From: Entophlyctis helioformis
Taxonomy: Eukaryota > Chytridiomycota > Chytridiomycetes > Chytridiales > Chytriomycetaceae
Assembly (NCBI GenBank): GCA_025526915.1
Contig: JAHLKH010000114.1
Location: 22,625 to 86,624, forward strand
Direction of reading: 5' to 3'
Length of the DNA: 64,000 nucleotides
Part shown: one piece after another, positions 21,217-32,730 of the stretch
Numbering within the stretch: the stretch's first letter is position 1
Layout of the letters: every line of letters starts with the position of its first letter
Program-made: the position numbers and the translations under genes
The notes under the pieces: model-generated
Told to the model about the DNA's origin: nothing
Databases searched by the model: none
The model's input: the letters and a program-made list of their open reading frames with translations, nothing else

Positions 21217-24200
21217 CTAGTTGGTCTCGGCGTAGTGGCCAGACGCAATCTCGCGAATGACGGCAGCGTTGGCAGCACCAGTCGCATCCACAAGCTCGCC
21301 AAACACAGAGCCAGCCCGGCCGAGCAGCACATGCGGCGCATCAAACTCGGCAATCTCGCCCTGGTCAAGCACAAGCACGCGGTCAAACGCCGCAATCGTG
21401 TTGAGACGGTGCGCAATGCTCAGCACCGTCGTGTCGGCAAACTGCGACCGGATCGACTCTTGGATGCGCTTGTCGGCCTCGGCATCCACCGACGCCGTCG
21501 CCTCGTCCATGATGAGCACCTTGGGCCGCGCGAGAATGGCCTTGGCAAGACATAGCAGCTGGCGCTGGCCCATCGACAGGTTGGATCCGTTCTCCTCGAT
21601 CGCCGCATCCAGCTTGTCCGTCTGCGCAGCCACGTAGTCCTTGAGACCCACGAGCGACAGCGACTCCCACAGCTGGTCGTCGGTGTATCCCGTCTGCAGC
21701 ATGTCGAGGTTGGACCGCACGGTTCCCTTGAACAGCACAGGCTCCTGCGGGATGATCTGCAGGCGAGAGCGCAGCGTCTTGAGACCGAGCGTCGCAATGT
21801 CGCGGCCGTCGATGGTGATGGATCCCTTGGACGCCTCCATGATGCGGAACAGGGCCGTCATGAGCGTGCTCTTGCCCGAGCCGGTGCGGCCGACGATGCC
21901 GACCTTTTCGCCCGGACGGATGTCGAGCGACAGGTTCTTGATGACGGCGTGGTCGGGACGCGAGTCGTAGCAGATCTGCAGGTCGCGGATGGCAAGTGCA
22001 CCGGCAGTCGGCCACTCGTCCTTGGTCGCAGGGTCGTTGGGCATCACGCGAGGTGCCTCGGACGGCAGCTCGTTGGCGTAGTAGTTGAGACGCTCGACCG
22101 AGTTGAAGGCAGCCTCCACATTGCCTGTATGCCACACCAGTCGACTGTTAGTGTCTGGACGGGCCGTGTCGGCAGCATCCTTGCAGGGCGACCGCCTTAC
22201 CAATCAGAACGAGGAACATGTTGAGCGATGCGCCAATCGAAATCGACGACGACAGCGACAGACCGACAGAAGCGCCAGTGAGGATGCCAGCAGCAGCAAG
22301 AGAAACGATGACAAGCGTCACAGTCGAGGCAAGGATCTCAAGGCGGAACGACAGCCAGAACTGCGTGCTCGTGAGCAGAAGCGTTGACAGGTTGGTCATG
22401 TCCATCTTGGCATTCTGGCCATGGATGAATCGAGGTGCAGCTCCGTATGCCAGGATGGTGGGAATGCCGTTGAGAGTCTCGGAGATGTGTGCGTTGAGGG
22501 GCGATCGCATGATGGACGACAGACGCTTGAGCTCGCGGTAGGACGACTGGAAGAACACAAAGGCGGAGCCAGAGATGACCAAAAGAACACCGAATTGGAC
22601 TGTGTGCCAGAAACATGTTAGCCTGCATGTCAGTCAGCGGGCCATCTCGAAGACGCAAACTCACTGAGCAGGAACGCGTTCGAGTACACGACAACAATGA
22701 TGGCCGTGATGAGACCGACGAGGCCAAAGGCAGCGCCAACAAACATCTGTCCCATGCCAAGATCGAGCGATTGCACGTCGGTGGTCATGCGGTTGAGAAT
22801 GCGGCCAATGGGCTGGCCGTCAAAGAAGGACATGGGTGTACGGATAAGGCCGTCAAGAGCGCGGTTGTGGAGCACAATAGCCGACTTGTATGTGCCAAGC
22901 AGCACGACCGACGTAAGGAGTACTAGTGTGTGCAACGGTCGCGTTGGTCAGTCGTCCGTCTGAACCGCCGCCAGAACCGCTGCCCGAGTCATGACGAGAT
23001 GAGAGCCAACTTACAGACAATGAGTGTGTCGAGCGCGCCAAGACCAGCGTACAAGTTAAAGTAGTTGGAGAACGACAGCCTCCACTTGTCTTCGATCCAG
23101 ATGACGAGCATGATGCGCACAAACGACGTCGCGCCGACATTGAGCAGCACGAGCGAGATGATCAGCCCAAGGAAGATGTATCCAGTCGCCAGGAAGTACG
23201 AGCGGATCGTGTCCATGCTGACAGCACCCTGGAAACAGATGTCTCAAGTCAGATCGGGCTGGTGCAAGAAAAGCATGAGAATCAGCCCAACTCACCTCGC
23301 GGCGGTCCTCGGCGACGGCCGCTTCATCCTCAAACTTGTCGTCGGCCTTGGCTGCATCCTCGGGCTTCTTGCCATCGACCTTCTTGCCGCCCTCGGCTTC
23401 CTCGTCGTCAAAGTGGTAGTCCTTCATGATGCCAGAGAGAGCGCTCTCGGGGACAGCCATGAGCTCAGCGAACGTGCCCGTCTCAGCAACACGGCCATTG
23501 TCAAGCACGACAACAAAGTCGACCTTGGGAAGCAGGTGCAGCTGGTGCGTGACAAGCACGACCGTCTTGCTCTTGAGCGTGCCGCAGATGGCCTCGTCAA
23601 ACACCTTCTTGCCGACATGCGCATCGAGGGCGGCAATGGGATCGTCCAGCAGGTAGATGTCGGCGTCGCGAGCAATGGCACGAGCAAGTGCAACACGAGC
23701 CTTCTGGCCGCCAGACAGGTTGATGCCCTTCTCGCCAATCTGCGTGCCGAGACCGTTGGGGAGGATCTCGAGGTCGTGCTCGAGACACGAGGCAGACACG
23801 GCCTTGGCGATGTTGGGCCGCACAGACTCGTCGCTGAACACAATGTTCTCCTCGATGGTGCCGGTCAGGATCCACGGCTCCTGAGCGCAGTAGGCGACGG
23901 ATCCGTAGACGGACGACGAGCCGGCCGTCTTGCGCATGCCGCCAATGAGAGCAGACAGGAACGACGACTTGCCAGATCCAACCGAGCCGACAACAGCAAC
24001 GAGCGAGCCGCGCGGGATGGACAGGTTGATGTCCTCGAGCTTGAACGGCTCCTCCTTGATCTCTTCAGCTGCAGAGTCTGTCTCAACGACAGTCTCGGCA
24101 GACGCGTCTTTGGAATTAGCGGCATCCTTCTTGCTCTTCTTGGCATCCTTCTTGGCATCAGCAGCAGCCTTCTTGTCCTTCTTGTCCTTCTTGTCGGCAT

Positions 24201-25656
24201 TCTTGACAGTCTCCCAGGTGAACGAAGCATTGTCCATCTTGAGTGCAGACCCGTCCTTGGATGCATCGGCAGGCAGGAGGTCGGTCAGCTCGTTCGGGCC
24301 AGTCTCCTCGGCAAGGAGGAGCTCGCTGATGCGCTTGTACGAGACAGTAAACTGGAGAATGCCGATGGTGGAGGTGGCGACAGACGTTGCAGGACCGGAC
24401 AGTGCGCTCACGAGGGCAAGGACGGTGAACACCTTGTCGGCCGACAGGATGGTGCCGGTGAAGGACGAGTACGCGATGAACGAGACGATCGGAATGGCGT
24501 TTTGCTGAAGAACCATGCAAGCTGTTCGATGAGGGCATGCCAGTCAGCGAACAGGTTGCAGCAGGTGCACTCGCACTGCCAGCGCTGAACGAAACGAAAA
24601 CTCACCAAAGATGAGGATCATGGGGTACAAAAAGTACGTCAGGTACCCAACCTGTCTGCCACGCGCCTCGCTAATCGACTTGTGGAACGACTCCTCGGCG
24701 GCCTGGTACTTGATGATCTTGATGCCGTACAGGAACTCGCGCAGACGCTTGGTGCGGTCGTCGAGCGCCTTGAAGTACTCTGAGAATCCCTTGCTGATCA
24801 TGGGCAGGAAGCATGCCTGGATCAGCATGAGGCCGAGAACGATCCGCCCGCGACGAGGGTGGACGGGCCGCCGAGGAAGCGGGCAATGTAGTAGACGCAG
24901 AGAACGATCTGGACAATGGACGAGATGGAGCCGAGAACGGCGTCGGAAACGTTGAGGACGTTGAGGACGTCAGACGTGATCAAGCTGTTGATCTTGCCGG
25001 CCTCGAAGGACTGGCGGGACTTGTGAGAGAGACGGAGAGCCTTGCCGTAGAGAGCCGATGTGGTGGACGAGCGCATCTTGATGAACGTGTCGATGTTGAT
25101 GGACTTTTCGGTCCATGCGCAGACGGTGCTCAGCACCTTTGAAGCAGCAATGCAGGCAGGCAAGGAGAGTGAGCACAGAGGTCGTGTGATCAGCGATGTG
25201 ATCAGCGATGGGCAGTACCTGGAGTCCAAAGAACAAGGCGCTGAGCCAGACAAGCTGAGTGCGGTCTTCGAGGAACAGAGCCTGGATGACCTGCGAGATG
25301 AGCAGGGGCAGACCGATGTTGGCGCCAGTGACAGCAGCGATGAGCAGCGTCATGGCAACGAAGCGCGGCCAGTAGGCGGCCATGAGCGTCGAGAACAGCG
25401 ACGGGGGTCTGACGGTCTTTGGACTGGCCGTGTGCGCAGCAAACTGTGCCCAGAAGCCGTCAAACACATCCGCGGAAGCAGCGGCCATGTTGGCCTCGCT
25501 GAGCAGCGGCAGGTCGGACTCGACGAGCGGACGCTTGTATCCGATGCGCAGCGTGGGCGTCACCCACGACAGGGTGATGAACGAGAAGAAGTTGCGACGC
25601 ATGGGCGTCTTGGTGGTAGCCTGGCCAGGCTCGAGTGCGATGTCTGCAGCTGCCAT
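21217..25656 (-). CDS. ABCC (MRP-type) full ABC transporter (one apparent frameshift)
   Basis: Exports conjugates or anions using ATP. Seven exons: 25656-25219, 25136-24606, 24521-23296, 23228-23015, 22922-22665, 22599-22201, 22124-21217, with all phases consistent; about 1324 aa. Order TMD1-NBD1-TMD2-NBD2. NBD1 has Walker A VGSVGSGKSS, signature LSGGQ and Walker B IYLLDDP. NBD2 has GRTGSGKST, a variant signature LSMGQ and VLIMDEAT. A Lys/Asp-rich linker (KKDKKDKK) precedes NBD1. No N-terminal TMD0, so a short-type ABCC. Exon 2 lacks one base near 24845: the family sequence continues in the next frame, and the phase of the following intron requires that extra base. Substrate unknown. Confidence 0.88.
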
Positions 25657-25813
25657 GTTGAACGGTGCACGATGTGGGGAAAGCACTCGGCGTTTGTTGC
25701 CGGCTTTTGAGTGTTGACGACGTGAAAATTTTCATGTTGCCACATTTTGACACGTTTATCCACGTTTTGCCACGTTGACGCCGCCGCCGCTCTGATCCAC
25801 ACAGCGACGGCGA
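25657..25813. promoter_or_regulatory. 157-bp divergent promoter with phased CACGTT array
   Basis: Spacer between the ABCC transporter and the surface-protein gene. CACGTT starts at 25751, 25761 and 25771, with a related CACATT at 25741, so four half-sites lie exactly 10 bp apart on one helical face. A short palindrome GAAAATTTTC lies at about 25724. A bHLH-like factor or a nucleosome-positioning role is possible; neither is shown. Confidence 0.5.
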
Positions 25814-28800
25814 ATGACCGCAACACAGCCATGCCCGTCAACGCTGGATATCTTGCTGCTTATCGATACCAGCACGGCCATGGCCCAGCGCGGCAGCTTC
25901 AAGCTGTTAATGGACGCGCTCGCGCCGTCTGTTGTGGGCATGCCGATGTGGGCGTCGCCAGATAATGTTCGCGTGGCTGTTGCTTCAATGGGCGGCAAGG
26001 CGCGACTGCTGCAGGCCTTCTCAGTGAGCGTTTCTTCTCATCGGGTTGCCGTCGGCCCTGCTGGCGTCTCACTTATCTCATATGCGTGCTGGCGTGGCTG
26101 CATGACAGGGAAGCCAGTCGGTGCTCATCTCGACGCTCAAGAGCCTGGATGCAGCCATGGCATCAAAGTACAGTTCAAGCATCAGCACCAGCAACATGAC
26201 CGCGTCAGACTTTATGAGCCAGTCGCTGCAGTCTGGGCTCGAAGCCCTTCGCGTTTTTGCTCCAAACACAACATCGGCATGCCCGTCCTCGGAGGGCTGC
26301 AGCCTCGGATGGCGTCCAGACTCGAGCAAGTTCATTGTCATGGCCACCAACAGCGACAGCGATTTGCCGTACATGCCGGCCAACCGCATGACCGGCCAGT
26401 CTCAAGGGCACCCATTCAAGCCATTCAACGTGAGCAGCTTGGCCCAAGTCCCTGCTCCGGCTCTTCTTGAGCCAGCCTTCCTGCCGTCGACCTGGTGGTA
26501 TGACACGGGCATCGCCGGTTTCCAAATGTACCGTAATGCCAGCGCACCGCCGCGTCTGTCCAGCGCGTGGCAGGCAGAAGTCAATGCGACAGCACAGTCA
26601 CTGCTGTCGTCACGCACACACCTGGTGCTGTTTGCCGATATCATCGCGCAGCCACGCGGATCGCCCATGTCGAGCTGGGACTACCCGAACCCGTACCGCG
26701 AGTTTGCGCTTGCCAGCGTCCGTGGCACTGCGGCGCTCGAGACCGACACTCTCACAACAGCAGCCATGCAGTATGGACATCCGCTGTACAACGTCTTTGT
26801 ATCATCAAGCGACATTGATCCGCTCGCTCTCGACCGGTCTGCCACACTGGACTCGCTGAGATCCAACGGGCTGCCATTGTCGTTGCAGAGCCTTATGCTG
26901 GCGGGCAACGGACAAATGGAGATTGTTGCGCTGGACCAGCTGCAGACACTGGTGGGAGACCGACGCAATGACAAGGGCATTTTCAGCTTTGTTGTCACTG
27001 TGCGCAACTGCACGCTGATCCCTGTGAGTACCGGCTGTGTAGTCCGCACACTAAGCTTTGCTGCTGACGTTTGCAATCCTAGAATACGTTGCAGGTCTCA
27101 ACGTCTGCATCTGTACAAACAAGAACGACAGCAACCACGCTGGCAAGTAGGTCGAGTGCAACTGTGACAATATCGAGCACAGCAACAAGCAGGTCCAGTG
27201 CACCGTTGTTGAGCACGACTGTGCCAGTAGCTGTCAAATCTTCAAGCACATCAACCACATCGACATTAACATTGAATAGAGTTGCCGCAATGTCTTCGAG
27301 TGCATCAGCATCAACGACACTGTCAACATCGAGCAGTGTCTCGACAGCATCGGCCGCCATCACGTCAACAACGCGTGCTGGGTCGTCAGTGCCAACCAGC
27401 AGCAGTTCCACTGCCATGACATCCAGATCAACATCGAGCATCGCATGGTCATCCAGCGCAACCACATCGCGTGCAGGCTCGTCGGCCGCAGGCAGCCCAA
27501 CTGTCGCGTCGTCTGAATCCACATTGCCGAGCACGGCACCGTCAGCAACCAGCTCGATCGTGCCACCGTTGTCAGCGGCATCGTCAGCATCCACACCGAC
27601 CCAGTTGCCGGCGACATCAGCTGCATCATCATCTTCCAGTGGCACAGCATCGACAACACGGCCAAGCTTGACCATGCATCTGTCCAGCCACGGCATCATC
27701 CACAACCACTTTGATGCCGTCATCTTCGAGTGCATCAGCATCAAAGACAATGTCAACATCGAGCAGTGTCTCGACAGCCTCAGCCGCCATTTCCTCAACA
27801 ACGCGTGCTGGGTCGTCAGTGCCAACAGCAGCAGTTCCACTGCCATGACATCCAGATCAACATCGAGCATCGCATGGTCATCCAGCGCAACCACATCGCG
27901 TGCAGGCTCGTCGACGGCAGGCAGCTCAACTGTCGCATCGTCTGAATCCACCTTGTCGAGCATGACACCGTCGACAACCAGCTCGATTGTGCCACCGTTG
28001 TCAGCGGCATCGTCAGCATCCACACCGACCCAGTTGCCGGCGACATCAGCTGCATCATCATCTTCCAGTGGCACAGCATCGACAACACGGCCAAGCTTGA
28101 CCATGTCATCTGTCCAGCCGACGGCATCATCCACAACCACTTTGATGCCGTCATCTTCGAGTGCATCAGCATCAAAGACAATGTCAACATCGAGCAGTGT
28201 CTCGACAGCCTCAGCCGCCATTTCCTCAACAACGCGTGCTGGGTCGTCAGTGCCAACCAGCAGCAGTTCCACTGCCATGACATCCAGATCAACATCGAGC
28301 ATCGCATGGTCATCCAGCGCAACCACATCGCGTGCAGGCTCGTCGGCCGCAGGCAGCCCAACTGTCGCATCGTCTGAATCCACCTTGTCGAGCATGACAC
28401 CGTCGACAACCAGCTCGATTGTGCCACCGTTGTCAGCGGCATCGTCAGCATCCACACCGACCCAGTTGCCGGCGACATCAGCTGCATCATCATCTTCCAG
28501 TGGCACAGCATCGACAACACGGCCAAGCTTGACCATGTCATCTGTCCAGCCGACGGCATCATCCACAACCACTTTGATGCCGTCATCTTCGAGTGCATCA
28601 GCATCAAAGACAATGTCAACATCGAGCAGTGTCTCGACAGCCTCAGCCGCCATTTCCTCAACAACGCGTGCTGGGTCGTCAGTGCCAACCAGCAGCAGTT
28701 CCACTGCCATGACATCCAGATCAACATCGAGCATCGCATGGTCATCCAGCGCAACCACATCGCGTGCAGGCTCGTCGGCCGCAGGCAGCCCAACTGTCGC

Positions 28801-31800
28801 GTCGTCTGAATCCACATTGCCGAGCACGGCACCGTCAGCAACCAGCTCGATCGTGCCACCGTTGTCAGCGGCATCGTCAGCATCCACACCGACCCAGTTG
28901 CCGGCGACATCAGCTGCATCATCATCTTCCAGTGGCACAGCATCGACAACACGGCCAAGCTTGACCATGCCATCTGTCCAGCCAGCTGCATCATTCACAA
29001 CCACTTTGATGCCGTCATCTTCGAGTGCATCAGCATCAAAGACAATGTCAACATCGAGCAGTGTCTCGACAGCCTCAGCCGCCATTTCCTCAACAACGCG
29101 TGCTGGGTCGTCAGTGCCGACGAGCAGCAGTTCCACTGCCATGACATCCAGATCAACATCGAGCATCGCATGGTCGTCCAGCGCAACCACATCGCGTGCA
29201 GGCTCGTCGGCCGCAGGCAGCCCAACTGTCGCATCGTCTGAATCGACATTGCCGAGCACGGCACCGTCGACAACCAGCTCGATTGTGCCACCGTTGTCAG
29301 CATCATCGTCAGCATCCACACCGACCCAGTTGCCGGCGACATCAGCTGCATCATCATCTTCCAGTGGCACAGCATCGACAACACGGCCAAGCTTGACCAT
29401 GTCATCTGTCCAGCCAGCTGCATCATTCACAACCACTTTGATGCCGTCATCTTCGAGTGCATCAGCATCAAAGACAATGTCATCTTCGAGCATTGTCTCG
29501 ACAGCCTCAGCCGCCATTTCCTCAACAACGCGTGCTGGGTCGTCAGTGCCGACGAGCAGCAGTTCCACTGCCATGACATCCAGATCAACATCGAGCATCG
29601 CATGGTCGTCCAGCGCAACCACATCGCGTGCAGGCTCGTCGGCCGCAGGCAGCCCAACTGTCGCATCGTCTGAATCGACATTGCCGAGCACGGCACCGTC
29701 GACAACCAGCTCGATTGTGCCACCGTTGTCAGCATCATCGTCAGCATCCACACCGACCCAGTTGCCGGCGACATCAGCTGCATCATCATCTTCCAGTGGC
29801 ACAGCATCGACAACACGGCCAAGCTTGACCATGTCATCTGTCCAGCCAGCTGCATCATTCACAACCACTTTGATGCCGTCATCTTCGAGTGCATCAGCAT
29901 CAAAGACAATGTCAACATCGAGCAGTGTCTCGACAGCCTCAGCCGCCATTTCCTCAACAACGCGTGCTGGGTCGTCAGTGCCGACGAGCAGCAGTTCCAC
30001 TGCCATGACATCCAGATCAACATCGAGCATCGTATGGTCGTCCAGCGCAACCACATCGCGTGCAGGCTCGTCGGCCGCAGGCAGCCCAACTGTCGCGTCG
30101 TCTGAATCCACATTGCCGAGCACGGCACCGTCAGCAACCAGCTCGATCGTGCCACCGTTGTCAGCGGCATCGTCAGCATCCACACCGACCCAGTTGCCGG
30201 CGACATCAGCTGCATCATCATCTTCCAGTGGCACAGCATCGACAACACGGCCAAGCTTGACCATGCCATCTGTCCAGCCAGCTGCATCATTCACAACCAC
30301 TTTGATGCCGTCATCTTCGAGTGCATCAGCATCAAAGACAATGTCAACATCGAGCAGTGTCTCGACAGCCTCAGCCGCCATTTCCTCAACAACGCGTGCT
30401 GGGTCGTCAGTGCCGACGAGCAGCAGTTCCACTGCCATGACATCCAGATCAACATCGAGCATCGCATGGTCGTCCAGCGCAACCACATCGCGTGCAGGCT
30501 CGTCGGCCGCAGGCAGCCCAACTGTCGCATCGTCTGAATCGACATTGCCGAGCACGGCACCGTCGACAACCAGCTCGATTGTGCCACCGTTGTCAGCATC
30601 ATCGTCAGCATCCACACCGACCCAGTTGCCGGCGACATCAGCTGCATCATCATCTTCCAGTGGCACAGCATCGACAACACGGCCAAGCTTGACCATGTCA
30701 TCTGTCCAGCCAGCTGCATCATTCACAACCACTTTGATGCCGTCATCTTCGAGTGCATCAGCATCAAAGACAATGTCAACATCGAGCAGTGTCTCGACAG
30801 CCTCAGCCGCCATTTCCTCAACAACGCGTGCTGGGTCGTCAGTGCCGACGAGCAGCAGTTCCACTGCCATGACATCCAGATCAACATCGAGCATCGCATG
30901 GTCGTCCAGCGCAACCACATCGCGTGCAGGCTCGTCGGCCGCAGGCAGCCCAACTGTCGCGTCGTCTGAATCCACATTGCCGAGCACGGCACCGTCAGCA
31001 ACCAGCTCGATCGTGCCACCGTTGTCAGCGGCATCGTCAGCATCCACACCGACCCAGTTGCCGGCGACATCAGCTGCATCATCATCTTCCAGTGGCACAG
31101 CATCGACAACACGGCCAAGCTTGACCATGCATCTGTCCAGCCAGCTGCATCATTCACAACCACTTTGATGCCGTCATCTTCGAGTGCATCAGCATCAAAG
31201 ACAATGTCAACATCGAGCAGTGTCTCGACAGCCTCAGCCGCCATTTCCTCAACAACGCGTGCTGGGTCGTCAGTGCCAACCAGCAGCAGTTCCACTGCCA
31301 TGACATCCAGATCAACATCGAGCATCGCATGGTCATTCAGCGCAACCACATCGCGTGCAGGCTCGTCGGCCGCAGGCAGCCCAACTGTCGCATCGTCTGA
31401 ATCGACATTGCCGAGCACGGCACCGTCGACAACCAGCTCGATTGTGCCACCGTTGTCAGCATCATCGTCAGCATCCACACCGACCCAGTTGCCGGCGACA
31501 TCAGCTGCATCATCATCTTCCAGTGGCACAGCATCGACAACACGGCCAAGCTTGACCATGTCATCTGTCCAGCCGACGGCATCATCCACAACCACTTTGA
31601 TGCCGTCATCTTCGAGTGCATCAGCATCAAAGACAATGTCAACATCGAGCAGTGTCTCGACAGCCTCAGCCGCCATTTCCTCAACAACGCGTGCTGGGTC
31701 GTCAGTGCCAACCAGCAGCAGTTCCACTGCCATGACATCCAGATCAACATCGAGCATCGCATGGCCATCCAGCGCAACCACATCGCGTGCAGGCTCGTCG

Positions 31801-32669
31801 GCCGCAGGCAGCCCAACTGTCGCGTCGTCTGAATCCACCTTGCCGAGCATGACACCGTCGACAACCAGCTCGATTGTGCCACCGTTGTCAGCGGCATCGT
31901 CAGCATCCACACCGACCCAGTTGCCGGCGACATCAGCTGCATCATCATCTTCCAGTGGCACAGCATCGACAACACGGCCAAGCTCGACCATGTCATCTGT
32001 CCAGCCAGCTGCATCATTCACAACCACTTTGATGCCGTCATCTTCGAGTGCATCAGCATCAAAGACAATGTCATCTTCGAGCATTGTCTCGACAGCATCG
32101 GCCGCCATCACGTCAACAACGCGTGCTGGGTCGTCATGCCAACCAGCAGCAGTTCTACTGCCATGAGTGCGACAACAGACGCAACAGGCATGGGTGCATC
32201 AATCGCCACGACCGATGCCATCTCGGTATCCGAGACAACGTTGAGAGCAGATGCGGCAGAGTATGTGGTCACGACGAGCTGGTCCGAGTCGATATTTGCT
32301 CCAACGCCAGTCTCCATCACGACGCAAGCACCTGCTGACGGCTTTCCAGCAGTTGACAATGACGCTTCACAGCTGTTTGGGCCGATGCCGGCATTCACGT
32401 TCCCAGCATCGCCCACGATAACCAGTGCGCTGCCGGTCTCGACAGGCGACAGTGAATCGAGCCAAAGCATTGCCACCAATTCGAGTGGCAACTCGTCGCC
32501 GTCGTGGGGTGTGGTGGCTGGCGTGGGCGGTGCGACCGTTGTCATGGCTGGCGTGATGATGTTTCGAAGGCAGCGGGTGGTCAATCTGCGGCGACGGGCC
32601 GTGCACCCGTCGAACGTGGACCTGTCCGACGACGCCTATGTCGGTGCCTTCCTGACCGTGCAAGATTGA
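25814..32669 (+). CDS. Giant vWA-domain surface protein with Ser/Thr repeats
   Basis: Adhesin-like. Exons 25814-26023, 26109-27023 and 27083-32669; about 2238 aa if five apparent single-base losses are allowed for. Residues about 9-190 look like a von Willebrand A domain: LDILLLIDTSTAM supplies the MIDAS DxS, MTASDF a possible Thr ligand and KFIVMATNSDSD the last strand. Residues to about 375 form a further N-terminal module with Asn-glycosylation sites. Then come about eleven 144-residue Ser/Thr/Ala repeats, a unique Ser/Thr stalk, one transmembrane helix (WGVVAGVGGATVVMAGVMMF) and a short basic tail. No obvious signal peptide precedes the vWA strand. Frame breaks: near 27676, 27693, 27833, 31131 and 32136. 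Ligand unknown. Confidence 0.75.
27293..32165 (+). repeat. 432-bp coding tandem repeat array (~11.3 units)
   Basis: Units begin with TCTTCGAGTGCATCAGCATC at about 27293, 27722, 28153, 28585, 29017, 29449, 29881, 30313, 30745, 31177, 31609 and 32041 (last one partial). Period is 432 bp (144 codons) except where single bases are missing. Units 2-11 differ at only a few positions. Variant blocks, for example CCGACGGCATCATCC versus CCAGCTGCATCATTC, or TCAGCATCATCG versus TCAGCGGCATCG, are shared between non-adjacent units, which points to gene conversion or unequal crossing-over. No stops occur on the antisense strand either, giving a long spurious acidic ORF. Confidence 0.97.
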
Positions 32670-32730
32670 CTTGCAATACATGTGGCCACCTCCCAAACAC
32701 AAATCTGCCCATTTTTCACCTTGCCTCACG

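Noticed and set aside
27079..31128. 1349-codon acidic repeat frame on the minus strand
   Set aside because: It is antisense to the Ser/Thr repeats. The 432-bp period is a multiple of three, so one stop-free unit gives a long shadow frame. The sense strand has the head domain, stalk and membrane helix.
27293..32165. CRISPR-like or satellite array
   Set aside because: Units are 432 bp, coding and contiguous with no spacers, and they are translated as part of a larger protein.
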